64,000 nt of DNA from Pseudomonas sp. MIACH (GCF_001269925.1 NZ_LHVO01000033.1:248001-312000), one strand, 5' to 3'. Shown: positions 26,807-36,474, counted from the first letter of the stretch. The notes: generated from the sequence alone by a model not told the origin. Made by a program: numbers and translations.

Positions 26807-27328
26807 ATGCGCCACGACACCCTGCAAGTGCTGGCCCCGGAACAGGCCGACAGCCCCATCGATGAAGCCCAGGTACTGGGCTCGGCGGTCTGGCTGTGGA
26901 TGCACTCGACCGCGCACCGGGATGCGCCGTTGCACAGCCTGTCGACCCTGTTATTGCCGGCCATCAAGCTGCGCCAGTTCATCTTGATCAGCGAAGACGG
27001 GCGGCCGGTGTTTTTCCTGTCGTGGCTGAACCTCAGTGCCGAGGCCGAGGCGCGTTATTTGCGCGAGCCGGCGGTGTGCCTGCCGCAGGAAGACTGGAAC
27101 AGCGGCGAACGCATGTGGGTCAGCGACTGGGTCGCGCCGTTTGGCCATACGCCGCGCGTCATGAGCTTGTTACGTCGGCGCCTGTGGGCCAATCGTATTT
27201 GCCGTTCGCTGTACCACCGAGGCGATGAGCGCGGTCTGCGCGTCATGAATTTCCAGGGTATCGCCGTCCTGGACCTGGAGGCGCAAGCCTGGTTTGCCAC
27301 TCACCCGTTACCCAGCGACGCGCTCTGA
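26807..27328 (+). CDS. Toxin-activating lysine acyltransferase (HlyC-like)
   Basis: HlyC-type enzymes transfer a fatty acyl chain from acyl-ACP to lysines of a protoxin. The 173-residue protein matches HlyC along its length: SAVWLWMHSTAHRDAPL, LPAIKLRQF, LSWLNLSAEAEARYL and WVSDWVAPFG. The expected catalytic His37 and Asp107 are present. ATG 26807 follows AAGGAG by six bases. It sits between a TpsB gene and its exoprotein, so that exoprotein is the likely substrate (inference). Some cdi loci carry a comparable gene called cdiC. Confidence 0.9.
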   Translation: MRHDTLQVLAPEQADSPIDEAQVLGSAVWLWMHSTAHRDAPLHSLSTLLLPAIKLRQFILISEDGRPVFFLSWLNLSAEAEARYLREPAVCLPQEDWNSGERMWVSDWVAPFGHTPRVMSLLRRRLWANRICRSLYHRGDERGLRVMNFQGIAVLDLEAQAWFATHPLPSDAL

Positions 27329-27352
27329 TCAGCCACCGCGCAAAGGACCTGC

Positions 27353-30300
27353 ATGAATAAGCATCTATATCGAATTGTATTCAACAAGGCTCGCGGCCTG
27401 ATGATGGTGGTGGCCGAGAACGTCAAGAGTGCGTGCAAGGCGCCCGGCACCGCGAGCGCCGTGTCCCAGCCCGGCACCGCCGTGGTGACCCTGACACCGC
27501 TGCGGTTTGCGCTGATGGTGGGGATGGGCTGGGTCGCACTGGTGATGCCGGCGCAAGCCCAGGTGGTGGTCGACGGTTCTGCGCCGGCCGGTCAGCGCCC
27601 GACGATCGGCGCCGCCGGCAACGGCGCGCCCGTGGTGGATATCACCGCGCCGAGTGGGGCGGGCGTGTCGCGCAATACCTATACGCAGTTCGATGTGGAC
27701 AAGCGCGGCGTGATCCTCAACAACGGTGCGACCAACAGCCAGACCCAACTGGGCGGCTGGATCGAAGGCAACCGGGCGCTGGCCAACGGCAGTGCACGGG
27801 TGATTCTCAACGAGGTCAATTCCAGCAACCCGAGCCAATTGCGCGGGTTTGTCGAAGTGGCAGGCTCCAAGGCCCAGGTGGTGATTGCCAACCCGTCGGG
27901 CATTGCCTGCGATGGCTGCGGCTTTATCAACGCCGACCGGGCGACACTGACCACGGGCCGCGCCCAGTTCGAGAACGGCCTGATCAGCGGCTATCAAGTC
28001 TCCGGCGGCAAGGTCAGCATCGGCGGGGCTGGCATGGACAGCACCCGCGCCGACTACACCGAGATCATCGCGCGTACGGTTGAAGTCAACGCTGGGATCT
28101 GGGCGAAGGACTTGAGCATCAAGGCGGGCGCCACCGATAAAAATCAGGCAAGCGCTCCTGCCGTCGGCATCGATGTGGCGCAGTTGGGCGGCATGTATGC
28201 CGGCAAGATCACCCTGGTGGGCAACGGTGCTGGCGTCGGCGTGCGCAACGCCGGGCAGATCGGCGCCAGTGCCGGCGAGGTGGTGATTGGCAGTGACGGC
28301 CGCATCGAGAACAGCGGCCGGATCAGCAGCGCCACGCAGTTGACCGCCGAGGCCGCCAAGGGCATCGATAACAGCGGTACGCTCTTTGCCCAAGGCGACC
28401 TGGCATTGAGTTCTGCCGGGGATATCGACAACAAGGGTATTGCGTCCGCCCAGGGCAATGCGCGCCTGACGACCACCGGCGCGCAGTCGGCGATTCGCAG
28501 CCAGGCAGGTTCCGCACTGGCCGCTGGCGTCGACAGCACCGGCAAGCTGGGCAGCAGCGGCTCGCTGACCTTGACCTCGGCCGGCACCTTGACGGCTAAA
28601 GGCCAAAACCTTGCGGCACAGCACTTGAGCGCCACCGCCGCAGCGGTCGACCTCAGCGACAGCCAGACCTCGGCCCAGAGCGTGGCGTTGACCAGCACTG
28701 CCGGCAACCTCGATGTGCGCCGCAGTCGCGTCACCGCAAGCCAAGCCCTGACCGCCAATGCCAACCAAACCTTGCTCAGCGATGCTGCGCAGGTGGGCGC
28801 GGCACAGATCACCGCCACTGCGGTGGACCTGTCCAACGTCGGCGGCAAATGGGTGCAGACCAGCAGCGCGGGCATGCGCATCACGGTCGCGCACGGTCTC
28901 GACAACAGCAACGGCACCCTCGCCAGCGGTGGCCGCCTTGACGTCAGTGCCGACACGCTGGGCAATCAGGATGGCCTGGTGCAATCCGGCGGGCAGGGCG
29001 ACTTGCACGTCAGCGCCCGCGAGCGCCTGGACAATCAGCGCGGCAAACTGGTCACCGCCGCGCAGCTGTCCCTCAACGGCGGCAGCCTCGATAACCGTAA
29101 CGGGCAGATCACCGCCGGCGGTGCGCTGGACGTTGACGCCGGGCAGTTGAACAACGCCCAAGGCACCGTCGCGGCCACAAAGACGCTGACGGTCAATGCC
29201 GACAGTATTCTCAACCAGGGCGGCACCCTGGGTTCGGTGGACGCCGGGCTGATCCTCAACAGTCGCGGGCAACGCCTCGACAATCAGGGCGGCCGTCTTG
29301 AAGCCGCCAAGGCGCTGACCCTCAACGCCCTGGGCTTGAACAACCAAGGCGGCGTGATCACCGGCGCGCAGTTGCTGATCGACACCCAGGGTCAGCAGTT
29401 GGACAACGCTCAGGGCACGCTCAACGCCAGCGATACGCTGACGGTCAACAGCGGCGTATTGAACAATGATGGCGGCACCGTACAGGCCAAGTCGGGCCTG
29501 ACCCTGGACACTCACGGCCAGTTGCTGAGCAACCGCAATTCCGGCACCAGCGGCGGCATTCTTGGCCAGGCTGCGGTGAATGTGCGCGCCGGGCAACTGC
29601 TCAACGACCAGGGCTTTATCGGCAGTGCCAAAACCTTGCAAGTCGACGTCCAGCACCTGAGTAACCAGGCCGGCCTGTTGCGCGCCGACGGCCATCTGGC
29701 GCTCACGGCAGCCAGTGTCGATAACAGCTCGACCCAAGGCGCCAACCAAGGCATCAAGGCGCAGTCGGTGAATATCGACGCCGATGATGTTACCAACCGC
29801 AGCGGCTCGATCGTCTCCGACGCGGCACTGAACATCACCGGCAGCGGCACCCTGGATAACGAGCAAGGCATCGTTTCGGCCGGCAGTGCGCTGACCGTGG
29901 CCGACCGTGACCTGGCCCAGAAACGCCAGACGGTGAGTAACACGGCGGGCACGCTGATTGGCGGGCAATCCCTGCTACTCGACAGTGCCCGTTACAGCGG
30001 CAGCGGCAAGGCCTTGAGCCTGGGTGACCTGACGTTTCGGCTGACCAATGACTTTACCAACAGCGGCGTGTTCCAGGCCAACGGCGGCCTGACGGTCGAG
30101 ACCGGCGGGCGCTTGACCAACCAAGGCAGCTTCCAGGCCGGTGACCTGCTGCGCCTGAACGCCAGCACCCTCGACAACACTGCCAGCGGTCTGATCAGCG
30201 CGCGCCAGGTCGAAGTCAATGCGGCCAGCCAACTGGATAACCGTGGGTTGATCGACGGTGAGGTCACGCGGATCAACACCGCGACGCTGAACAACCTGGG

Positions 30301-33300
30301 CACCGGGCGTATCTACGGCGATCACCTGTCCATCGCCGCCACGACCCTGAACAACACCCTGGAAGGGGGCGTCGCCGCGACGGTTGCGGCGCGCAACCGT
30401 CTGGATATCGCCAGCCAGTCGGTGAACAACCGCGAGCACGGCCTGATCTTCAGTGCCGGCGATTTGGCGATCGGCGCGACCCTGGATGCCAACGGCAACG
30501 CCAGCGGCCAGGCGCAGGAATTGAACAATGCCAGTGCGACCGTTGAAGCGCTGGGCAGCCTGAATGTGAACGCCAAGGTTATTCGCAATACCAACGAGCA
30601 CTTTGCTACCGAGAAGACGGTGGTATCCCGTGATGTGCTGCAGGAATTCCAACTCTCTGGCTCCACCAATCGCTACACGCCAGAGCAGGTCTCGACCTAC
30701 AACAATGAGGTCCTGCACCTGGTCACTCCGGAGGGCTATGACGACCGCTGGAACCGCTATGACTACACCCGCGAGGTGACAGAAACGCGGATTACCCAAT
30801 CCGACCCTGGGCAACTGCTTGCCGGCGGCAACCTCACCCTGATCGCCGACCAGGTGATCAACGACAAGAGCCGGATCATTGCCGGTCAGGCCCTGAACGC
30901 CAACGTCGGCAGCGTGATCAATACCGAAGTGGATGGCCAGCGCATCACCACCGACACCGGCACGCTGAGTAACTTCTATCGTATCCAGCGCAAGGGCCGC
31001 GACCGTCAGGGCCGCAGCACTACCGCGTATACGCCGGCACCGTTGATTCAGCAGATCAAGCTGACACCGACCGTGTTCAGCGAGTACGCGGCCATCAATG
31101 GCACGGGTACGCAGGTCGGCGCACTGGTGCTGGCCAAGGTCGCGGATAACACCGTCGGTACGGGTGATCTCTCCGGCGCTGGCAGAACCTACGCCGTCAG
31201 TCCGATCAGCCAGGTGCAAGCGCTGACCCAGCAGAATGCCGCCGGCGCGGTGGAGCAGATTCGTACCGGTGGTTTCAACCCGGACCTGCCCAACAGCAGC
31301 CTGTTCCGCACCAATCCCGGCAGCACCGCCGGCTACCTGGTGGAGACCGATCCGCGTTTCGCCAATTACCGCCAATGGTTGTCGTCGGACTACATGCTGC
31401 AACGCCTGAACCTTGATCCGGCGGCGACCCAGCAACGCCTGGGCGACGGTTTCTACGAGCAGAAGCTGATCCGCGAGCAAGTGGCGCAACTCACCGGGCG
31501 GCGCTTTGTCGACGGCTATGCCAGTGACGAAGAGCAGTATCGCGGCATGATCGACAGTGCCGTAACCCTGGCCGATCAGTGGAAGCTGATTCCGGGCGTG
31601 GCGCTGACCGCCGAGCAAATGGCGCAGTTGACCAGCGACATCGTCTGGCTGGTAGCCAAGGACGTCACCCTGGCCAGTGGCGAAGTCCGCCAGGTGCTGG
31701 TGCCGCAGGTGTATGTGCGGGTCCGGGAGGGCGATGTGGATGGCTCCGGTGCATTGATGGCCGGGCGCACGTTGAACCTCGATGTGCGCGGTGACCTGGT
31801 CAACTCCGGCAGCCTGTCCGGGCGTGACGGCGTGAACATCAGCGTGCAGAACCTTGATAACCTCGGTGGCCGGATCCAGGGCAACGAGGTGGCGCTCAGT
31901 GCCAGCCAGGACATCAACAATATCGGTGGCCTGATCAGCGCCAACAACCGCCTGTCCCTGAGTGCCGGCAATGACCTGAATGTGCGTTCGACCACCACCG
32001 ACAGCCAGAGCGATCAGGGCACACGCACCGGCCTGTCGCGCGTGGCCGGGCTCTATGTCTCGGCGCCTGCCGCCAACCTGCTTGCCACCGCCGGCAACAA
32101 CATCAACCTGCAAGGTGCTGAGGTCAAAAACACGGGCGCTGGCGGCAATACCGCGTTGGTGGCGGGTAACGACATCACTTTGAGCACCGTGAGTGAGTCC
32201 TATACCCAGGCTAACCAGTGGGACGGGAGCAACTGGCGCAAGGAAGCCGGGCGCAATGAAGTCGGCAGCGCCGTGCAAGGCGCCGGCGATGTTCGCCTGG
32301 GTGCCGGGCGTGACGTGAATGTGCGCGGCGCGCAAGTCGGCAGTGACGCCGGTGCCGTGGTCGTCAGTGCCACGCGTGATATCAACGTGGAAGCCGGCGA
32401 GCGCTTCAACAGCGCCGATGAAGCGCACAAGGTCACCGGCAGTAACGGCATGTTCTCTAAAAAGACCATCACCACCCGCGATACGGTGAGCCAGACCAGC
32501 GCACAGGCGGCGACACTGAGTGGTGAACAGACGGTACTGCAAGCCGGCAACAACATCGCGATCACCGGCAGCAATGTGGTCTCGACCTCGGGGACGCTGC
32601 TTTCGGCAGGCAATGACATCAAGGTGCAGGCTGCCACCGAGCACCTCAGCGAAGAACACAGCAAGGACGTGAAAACCAGCGGCATGTTCAGCGGCGGCGC
32701 CATTGCCGTCACCATCGGCTCGCAGCGTCAGACCAATGAAGAGCGCTCGCGCCAGAGCACGGCGGCCGCCAGTAATATCGGCGCCACTGACGGCAATGTG
32801 CTGGTCAGTGCGGGTGGCGAGTACCGCCAGGTGGGCAGCAACGTCAACGCGCCCAAGGGGGATGTGTCGATCGACGCCTCCGAGGTCAACATCCTCGAAG
32901 CGCGCAACCTCAGCTCGATGCAGACAGAGCAGCGCTTCAAGCAGACGGGCGTCAGCCTGACCCTGACCAACCCGATCGTGAATGCGGTGCAAACCGGCCA
33001 GCGCATGAACAAGGCCGCCGAACGTACCGACGACAAACGCATGAAAACCCTGGCGGCGTTGAATACCGCTTGGGCGGCCAGCGATGCCTATACCCAGGTG
33101 GCGGCTGATCCGGCCGCCATGGGCGGGATCAACCTGAGTATTTCCCTGGGCACCAACCAGAGTTCGAGCAAGAGCGAACAAAATGGCAGCACCGCGGCCG
33201 GCTCGACCGTTGCGGCGGGTGGGGATGTGTCGATTGTGTCCAGTGGCGGCACGCGCAACAACGACCTGACGGTGCAGGGCAGCCAGATCACGGCGGGCAA

Positions 33301-35128
33301 CGATGCGTTGTTGAAAGCCGACGGCAATATCCTGCTGGTGGGCGCGCAGAACACCATGGAGCAGCACAGCACCAACAAGAGCATCAGCGGCAGCATTGGC
33401 ATCGGCATCTCCTTTGGCGGCGAGAAAAATGGCCTGAGCTTCAATGCCTCGGCGTCCCAGAGCCGTGGCAATGCCGATGGCAACGACCTGGTCTGGAGCA
33501 ATACCCACCTGACGGCCGGCAATCAGGTCAGCCTGATTTCCGGCAAGGACACCACGATTCGCGGCGCAGTGGTGTCGGGTGACAAGGTCAAGGCTGACGT
33601 CGGCGGCGACTTGAATGTCGAGAGTCTGCAAGACACCAGCACCTTTGCGTCCCAGCAGAAAAGCATGAGCGCCGGTATCAGCATCTGTATCCCGCCGGTC
33701 TGCGCCGGTGCCGCTACGGCGAGCTTCAGCTCGACCAACAGCAAGCAGAAGTCCAACTTCGCCAGCGTGATCGAGCAATCGGGCATCCGCGCCGGCGACG
33801 GTGGTTTCGACATCAACGTGCGCGGCAATACCGACCTCAAGGGCGGTGTGATCGCCAGTTCCGACAAGGCCATCGCCGACGGCAAGAACAGCCTGACCAC
33901 CGGTACGCTGACGGTATCCGACATCCACAACTTTTCCGAAGCCAGCGCCAAGACGTCAGGGGTCGACCTGAGTTCCGACATGCTCGACGGCAAGCTGGGC
34001 ACGGCCAAGGCGCTGCTCGCCAACAGCCTCAACAATGGCTCGGATTCCGACTCCGAATCCACCGACACCCGCAGCGCGATCAGCGCCGGTACCTTGGTGA
34101 TCACCAACGCCGAGCGCCAGCGCGTGGTCGGCGGCATGACCGTCGACCAGACAATTGCCAACCTGAACCGCAACACCGAAGCCGCCCATGCCGCCGTGGA
34201 GCGCCTGGATGTGGCGGAAATGGGGCGCAAGGTCGAGGCCGAGCAGGAGATCAAGCGTGAGTTCTATCACCAGGTCTCGTTGTTGGCGGATGAGGCGTAT
34301 CGCAAGATCTTTATCGAGAAGGCGCGGGTGTATGAGGTCTTGAAGGACAAGGATGGCAAGGCGTTGATTGATAAAGACGGCAAGGTTGAACGTCGGGAGT
34401 TGAGCGACGAAGAGAAACAGCACCTCAAGAAAGGGCCAGACGGCAAGGTGCATATCGCTAACAACGGCATTTTCAACGACATCGATGGTGCCGCTAAATA
34501 TGCTAACCAGCACAGCACCGCCGATACCGGGCCGCAATATTTGATCCACTTTGAGAAAGCCAACAATTTCACGTCCGAGCTGATGATCGCGGCGTATCAG
34601 AAAAACCTTGAAAATGACTTCTGGGGTTTATCCAATGCCACCGTGCAAACCAAGGACTACATGGTCCAGTTCGGTCAGAGCGGGTTGCATATCGACGGGC
34701 ACAGCCGGGGCACGCTGACCACCGGCAGTGCGATGGAATCATTGGCCCGTGATCCCGCCAACGCTGGCGTTCTGGGTCAGACGTCGATGAACTTCTTTGG
34801 TGCAGCCTACGGGGTGCAAAAGGCTGACTCGCTGTTGGGGATATTGCAGAACCGCTCAACGTTCAGTTCTGAGGAGCAACGCGAGGCGATGGCGCTGCAG
34901 TACCAGAATCATAATTTCGACCCCGTTGCGCGAACACCCGGCGTAGGGTTTAACGCTGGCACAGGCGGTACGATCCCGGAGGGAAGCGTTCGTGTATGGG
35001 AGTGGCTGAAGGTGCTGGGCGGCGAAAACACCGTGCACAACTGCTATGGCGATGGCGGACCAGCCTGCCAGCCTTTCTGGCGGGATTCACCCGACGGTGT
35101 CTCACACTTTGTTCGAGTTAAACCATGA
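27353..35128 (+). CDS. Filamentous haemagglutinin / CdiA-like two-partner secretion exoprotein
   Basis: A 2591-residue TpsA protein. It has an extended signal peptide (MNKHLYRIVFNKARGLMMVV, cleavage near VMPAQAQ, residue 70). The TPS secretion domain carries NPSGI at 180-184 and an unusual CDGCG at 186-190. FHA-1-type beta-helix repeats run to about residue 1080. A non-repetitive central region (about 1090-1450) and FHA-2-type repeats (to about 2200) follow. The last 300 residues are distinct. They lack VENN but contain GHSRG at 2449-2453 and a late His in TVHNCYG, suggesting an alpha/beta-hydrolase or lipase-like effector. AAAGGA precedes the ATG. It is probably surface-exposed and acylated by the upstream enzyme. 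A role in contact-dependent competition or adhesion is inferred. Confidence 0.9.
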   Translation: MNKHLYRIVFNKARGLMMVVAENVKSACKAPGTASAVSQPGTAVVTLTPLRFALMVGMGWVALVMPAQAQVVVDGSAPAGQRPTIGAAGNGAPVVDITAPSGAGVSRNTYTQFDVDKRGVILNNGATNSQTQLGGWIEGNRALANGSARVILNEVNSSNPSQLRGFVEVAGSKAQVVIANPSGIACDGCGFINADRATLTTGRAQFENGLISGYQVSGGKVSIGGAGMDSTRADYTEIIARTVEVNAGIWAKDLSIKAGATDKNQASAPAVGIDVAQLGGMYAGKITLVGNGAGVGVRNAGQIGASAGEVVIGSDGRIENSGRISSATQLTAEAAKGIDNSGTLFAQGDLALSSAGDIDNKGIASAQGNARLTTTGAQSAIRSQAGSALAAGVDSTGKLGSSGSLTLTSAGTLTAKGQNLAAQHLSATAAAVDLSDSQTSAQSVALTSTAGNLDVRRSRVTASQALTANANQTLLSDAAQVGAAQITATAVDLSNVGGKWVQTSSAGMRITVAHGLDNSNGTLASGGRLDVSADTLGNQDGLVQSGGQGDLHVSARERLDNQRGKLVTAAQLSLNGGSLDNRNGQITAGGALDVDAGQLNNAQGTVAATKTLTVNADSILNQGGTLGSVDAGLILNSRGQRLDNQGGRLEAAKALTLNALGLNNQGGVITGAQLLIDTQGQQLDNAQGTLNASDTLTVNSGVLNNDGGTVQAKSGLTLDTHGQLLSNRNSGTSGGILGQAAVNVRAGQLLNDQGFIGSAKTLQVDVQHLSNQAGLLRADGHLALTAASVDNSSTQGANQGIKAQSVNIDADDVTNRSGSIVSDAALNITGSGTLDNEQGIVSAGSALTVADRDLAQKRQTVSNTAGTLIGGQSLLLDSARYSGSGKALSLGDLTFRLTNDFTNSGVFQANGGLTVETGGRLTNQGSFQAGDLLRLNASTLDNTASGLISARQVEVNAASQLDNRGLIDGEVTRINTATLNNLGTGRIYGDHLSIAATTLNNTLEGGVAATVAARNRLDIASQSVNNREHGLIFSAGDLAIGATLDANGNASGQAQELNNASATVEALGSLNVNAKVIRNTNEHFATEKTVVSRDVLQEFQLSGSTNRYTPEQVSTYNNEVLHLVTPEGYDDRWNRYDYTREVTETRITQSDPGQLLAGGNLTLIADQVINDKSRIIAGQALNANVGSVINTEVDGQRITTDTGTLSNFYRIQRKGRDRQGRSTTAYTPAPLIQQIKLTPTVFSEYAAINGTGTQVGALVLAKVADNTVGTGDLSGAGRTYAVSPISQVQALTQQNAAGAVEQIRTGGFNPDLPNSSLFRTNPGSTAGYLVETDPRFANYRQWLSSDYMLQRLNLDPAATQQRLGDGFYEQKLIREQVAQLTGRRFVDGYASDEEQYRGMIDSAVTLADQWKLIPGVALTAEQMAQLTSDIVWLVAKDVTLASGEVRQVLVPQVYVRVREGDVDGSGALMAGRTLNLDVRGDLVNSGSLSGRDGVNISVQNLDNLGGRIQGNEVALSASQDINNIGGLISANNRLSLSAGNDLNVRSTTTDSQSDQGTRTGLSRVAGLYVSAPAANLLATAGNNINLQGAEVKNTGAGGNTALVAGNDITLSTVSESYTQANQWDGSNWRKEAGRNEVGSAVQGAGDVRLGAGRDVNVRGAQVGSDAGAVVVSATRDINVEAGERFNSADEAHKVTGSNGMFSKKTITTRDTVSQTSAQAATLSGEQTVLQAGNNIAITGSNVVSTSGTLLSAGNDIKVQAATEHLSEEHSKDVKTSGMFSGGAIAVTIGSQRQTNEERSRQSTAAASNIGATDGNVLVSAGGEYRQVGSNVNAPKGDVSIDASEVNILEARNLSSMQTEQRFKQTGVSLTLTNPIVNAVQTGQRMNKAAERTDDKRMKTLAALNTAWAASDAYTQVAADPAAMGGINLSISLGTNQSSSKSEQNGSTAAGSTVAAGGDVSIVSSGGTRNNDLTVQGSQITAGNDALLKADGNILLVGAQNTMEQHSTNKSISGSIGIGISFGGEKNGLSFNASASQSRGNADGNDLVWSNTHLTAGNQVSLISGKDTTIRGAVVSGDKVKADVGGDLNVESLQDTSTFASQQKSMSAGISICIPPVCAGAATASFSSTNSKQKSNFASVIEQSGIRAGDGGFDINVRGNTDLKGGVIASSDKAIADGKNSLTTGTLTVSDIHNFSEASAKTSGVDLSSDMLDGKLGTAKALLANSLNNGSDSDSESTDTRSAISAGTLVITNAERQRVVGGMTVDQTIANLNRNTEAAHAAVERLDVAEMGRKVEAEQEIKREFYHQVSLLADEAYRKIFIEKARVYEVLKDKDGKALIDKDGKVERRELSDEEKQHLKKGPDGKVHIANNGIFNDIDGAAKYANQHSTADTGPQYLIHFEKANNFTSELMIAAYQKNLENDFWGLSNATVQTKDYMVQFGQSGLHIDGHSRGTLTTGSAMESLARDPANAGVLGQTSMNFFGAAYGVQKADSLLGILQNRSTFSSEEQREAMALQYQNHNFDPVARTPGVGFNAGTGGTIPEGSVRVWEWLKVLGGENTVHNCYGDGGPACQPFWRDSPDGVSHFVRVKP

Positions 35129-35139
35129 GGAAGAACGCC

Positions 35140-35448
35140 ATGTTCAGTCGGTGTCTGCTGTTAAGTTTTTGCGCGGTGTTAACGACCGGCTGCACGGGCA
35201 GGGGCTTTCAACCTCCGCCGCCTGATTTTACCTATTGGCAAAAGAGCGGGGTGTCGGTTGAAGGCGTCAAGAGCAGCATGCTCGCGTGCGGGTACGCCAA
35301 TGTGGCGGGCACGGGCGGCGGCTCAATCGATGAGAAACTGAAGCACTTCTATTGCATGAAGGACGCTGGCTTTACCCGCAAGGATAATCTGGACCTGTGC
35401 AAGCTTGGCCGCATTGGCGAATCTCCAGTGTGCGAAGGCCGCCGCTGA
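35140..35448 (+). CDS. Small secreted protein/lipoprotein, candidate immunity protein
   Basis: About 102 residues with a hydrophobic signal ending at a Cys in LTTGC, which is a slightly imperfect lipobox. The mature part has further cysteines in MLACGYANV, FYCMKDAGF, DLCKLG and PVCEGRR. ATG 35140 has GAGGAA seven bases upstream. An in-frame ATG at 35125 would overlap the exoprotein stop (ATGA) and add five residues. I recognise no named function. Its position touching the toxin-like C-terminus makes it a candidate periplasmic immunity protein (inference). Confidence 0.7.
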   Translation: MFSRCLLLSFCAVLTTGCTGRGFQPPPPDFTYWQKSGVSVEGVKSSMLACGYANVAGTGGGSIDEKLKHFYCMKDAGFTRKDNLDLCKLGRIGESPVCEGRR

Positions 35449-35472
35449 TCCATCACTAAAAGGAAGCAAGGA

Positions 35473-35799
35473 ATGAACGATCTACGCAATGGACTGTACG
35501 GCGTCGCGCTGGCATTGGCGGCGGCAGGGCTGGGCGGTTGCGCCTCGTCGATGACGGTCACCGGCGAGCCGGGGGTGAAGATGGGCCAGAGTTACGCCCA
35601 GGTGCTGGCGGTGGTCAGCCGCAATAATGCGGTGACCAAGCAGGTCGATGGTCAAGGCTTCCGGGCTGAGGGTTATTCGCCGATGTTCAAGGACTGCCGG
35701 ATCAAATACTTCATCTTCCAGGGCGCTGATGGCTTGCAGCAGGTGAAGTACGAGCCGGCGCCAGAGCTGTCGGTCAACCAGAATTGCCGTCAGCCGTAA
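35473..35799 (+). CDS. Small lipoprotein of unknown function
   Basis: A 108-residue protein with a signal sequence and lipobox LGGC (cleavage before the Cys of CASSMTV). The mature part is short, with two later cysteines (KDCRIKYF and NQNCRQP) that could form a disulfide. AGGAAG lies six bases before the ATG. It lies 25 bases after the previous lipoprotein gene and is probably co-transcribed with it. No family assigned. Confidence 0.7.
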   Translation: MNDLRNGLYGVALALAAAGLGGCASSMTVTGEPGVKMGQSYAQVLAVVSRNNAVTKQVDGQGFRAEGYSPMFKDCRIKYFIFQGADGLQQVKYEPAPELSVNQNCRQP

Positions 35800-35826
35800 G
35801 CGGCCCTTTATTCCTCTGCGAGTTGA

Positions 35827-36378
35827 ATGCTGATGAGCCTTTTACGTGTGGTTCCCGTGGCGTTGCTGGTACTGCTGACCGGCTGCGGCCAGGTGGCGAA
35901 TATCCGTTCCCTGTCCACCGGTTACGTTGCACCGCAGGCCGGCGAGACCGCCCGCGTGCGGTTGATCACCGATGGTCTGGTGCGGGCGGTGCCGGGGCGT
36001 GACTGCCTGGACTGGAACGTGCCGGGCGCCGGGGTGATGGCCTCGACGAAAGCGGGCTTCCCCGATCACAACGGTGAAAGCCTGGGCATGCCTGGGCCGA
36101 TTTATTCGTGGGCGGCTGCGGTGTCGTCGGAATTGGTGGTGCCGGCGAACAAGCCGATCGCCTTTCATTACCTGGGGCAATTGCAGTATTCCCGGCAATG
36201 CTCCGCCAGCATGGCCTTCGTGCCTCGGCCCGGGGTGGATTACATGGTGCAGGCGTCCATGTATGCCAATTGTTCGATCCAGTTGCATGAACTGCCGGCG
36301 GGCGCCAAGCAATGGGTCGCCGTGGAGCCTGCGCCCAAGGGCAAGCTGTCGATGTGCAGCGCGATGGATAACTTCTAA
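35827..36378 (+). CDS. Lipoprotein of unknown function
   Basis: A 183-residue protein with a signal sequence and clear lipobox LLTGC. The mature domain has cysteines in GRDCLDW, SRQCSAS, YANCSIQ and LSMCSAM, and ends DNF. A second ATG at 35833 is possible and the ribosome binding site is weak. It is the third secreted small protein in a row after the exoprotein. The function is not recognised. Confidence 0.7.
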   Translation: MLMSLLRVVPVALLVLLTGCGQVANIRSLSTGYVAPQAGETARVRLITDGLVRAVPGRDCLDWNVPGAGVMASTKAGFPDHNGESLGMPGPIYSWAAAVSSELVVPANKPIAFHYLGQLQYSRQCSASMAFVPRPGVDYMVQASMYANCSIQLHELPAGAKQWVAVEPAPKGKLSMCSAMDNF

Positions 36379-36474
36379 CCAGTCGCGGGATTAATTTTCA
36401 ATATTCATGGCTTTTTTTCGGTCGCCCAAGGTCCACATCCTTCAAGCACCTTTGAATCCAGGAGTAAGCCATCC

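Noticed and set aside
29975..33928. Very long open frame on the - strand inside the exoprotein gene
   Set aside because: It is the antisense of repetitive high-GC coding sequence with strong codon bias. It has low-complexity content and no recognisable domain. The + strand frame is clearly the FHA-like protein.
34240..35128. Classical CdiA-CT/CdiI pair
   Set aside because: No VENN motif or known CdiA toxin domain was found. The system is described more cautiously as a two-partner exoprotein with a hydrolase-like tip.
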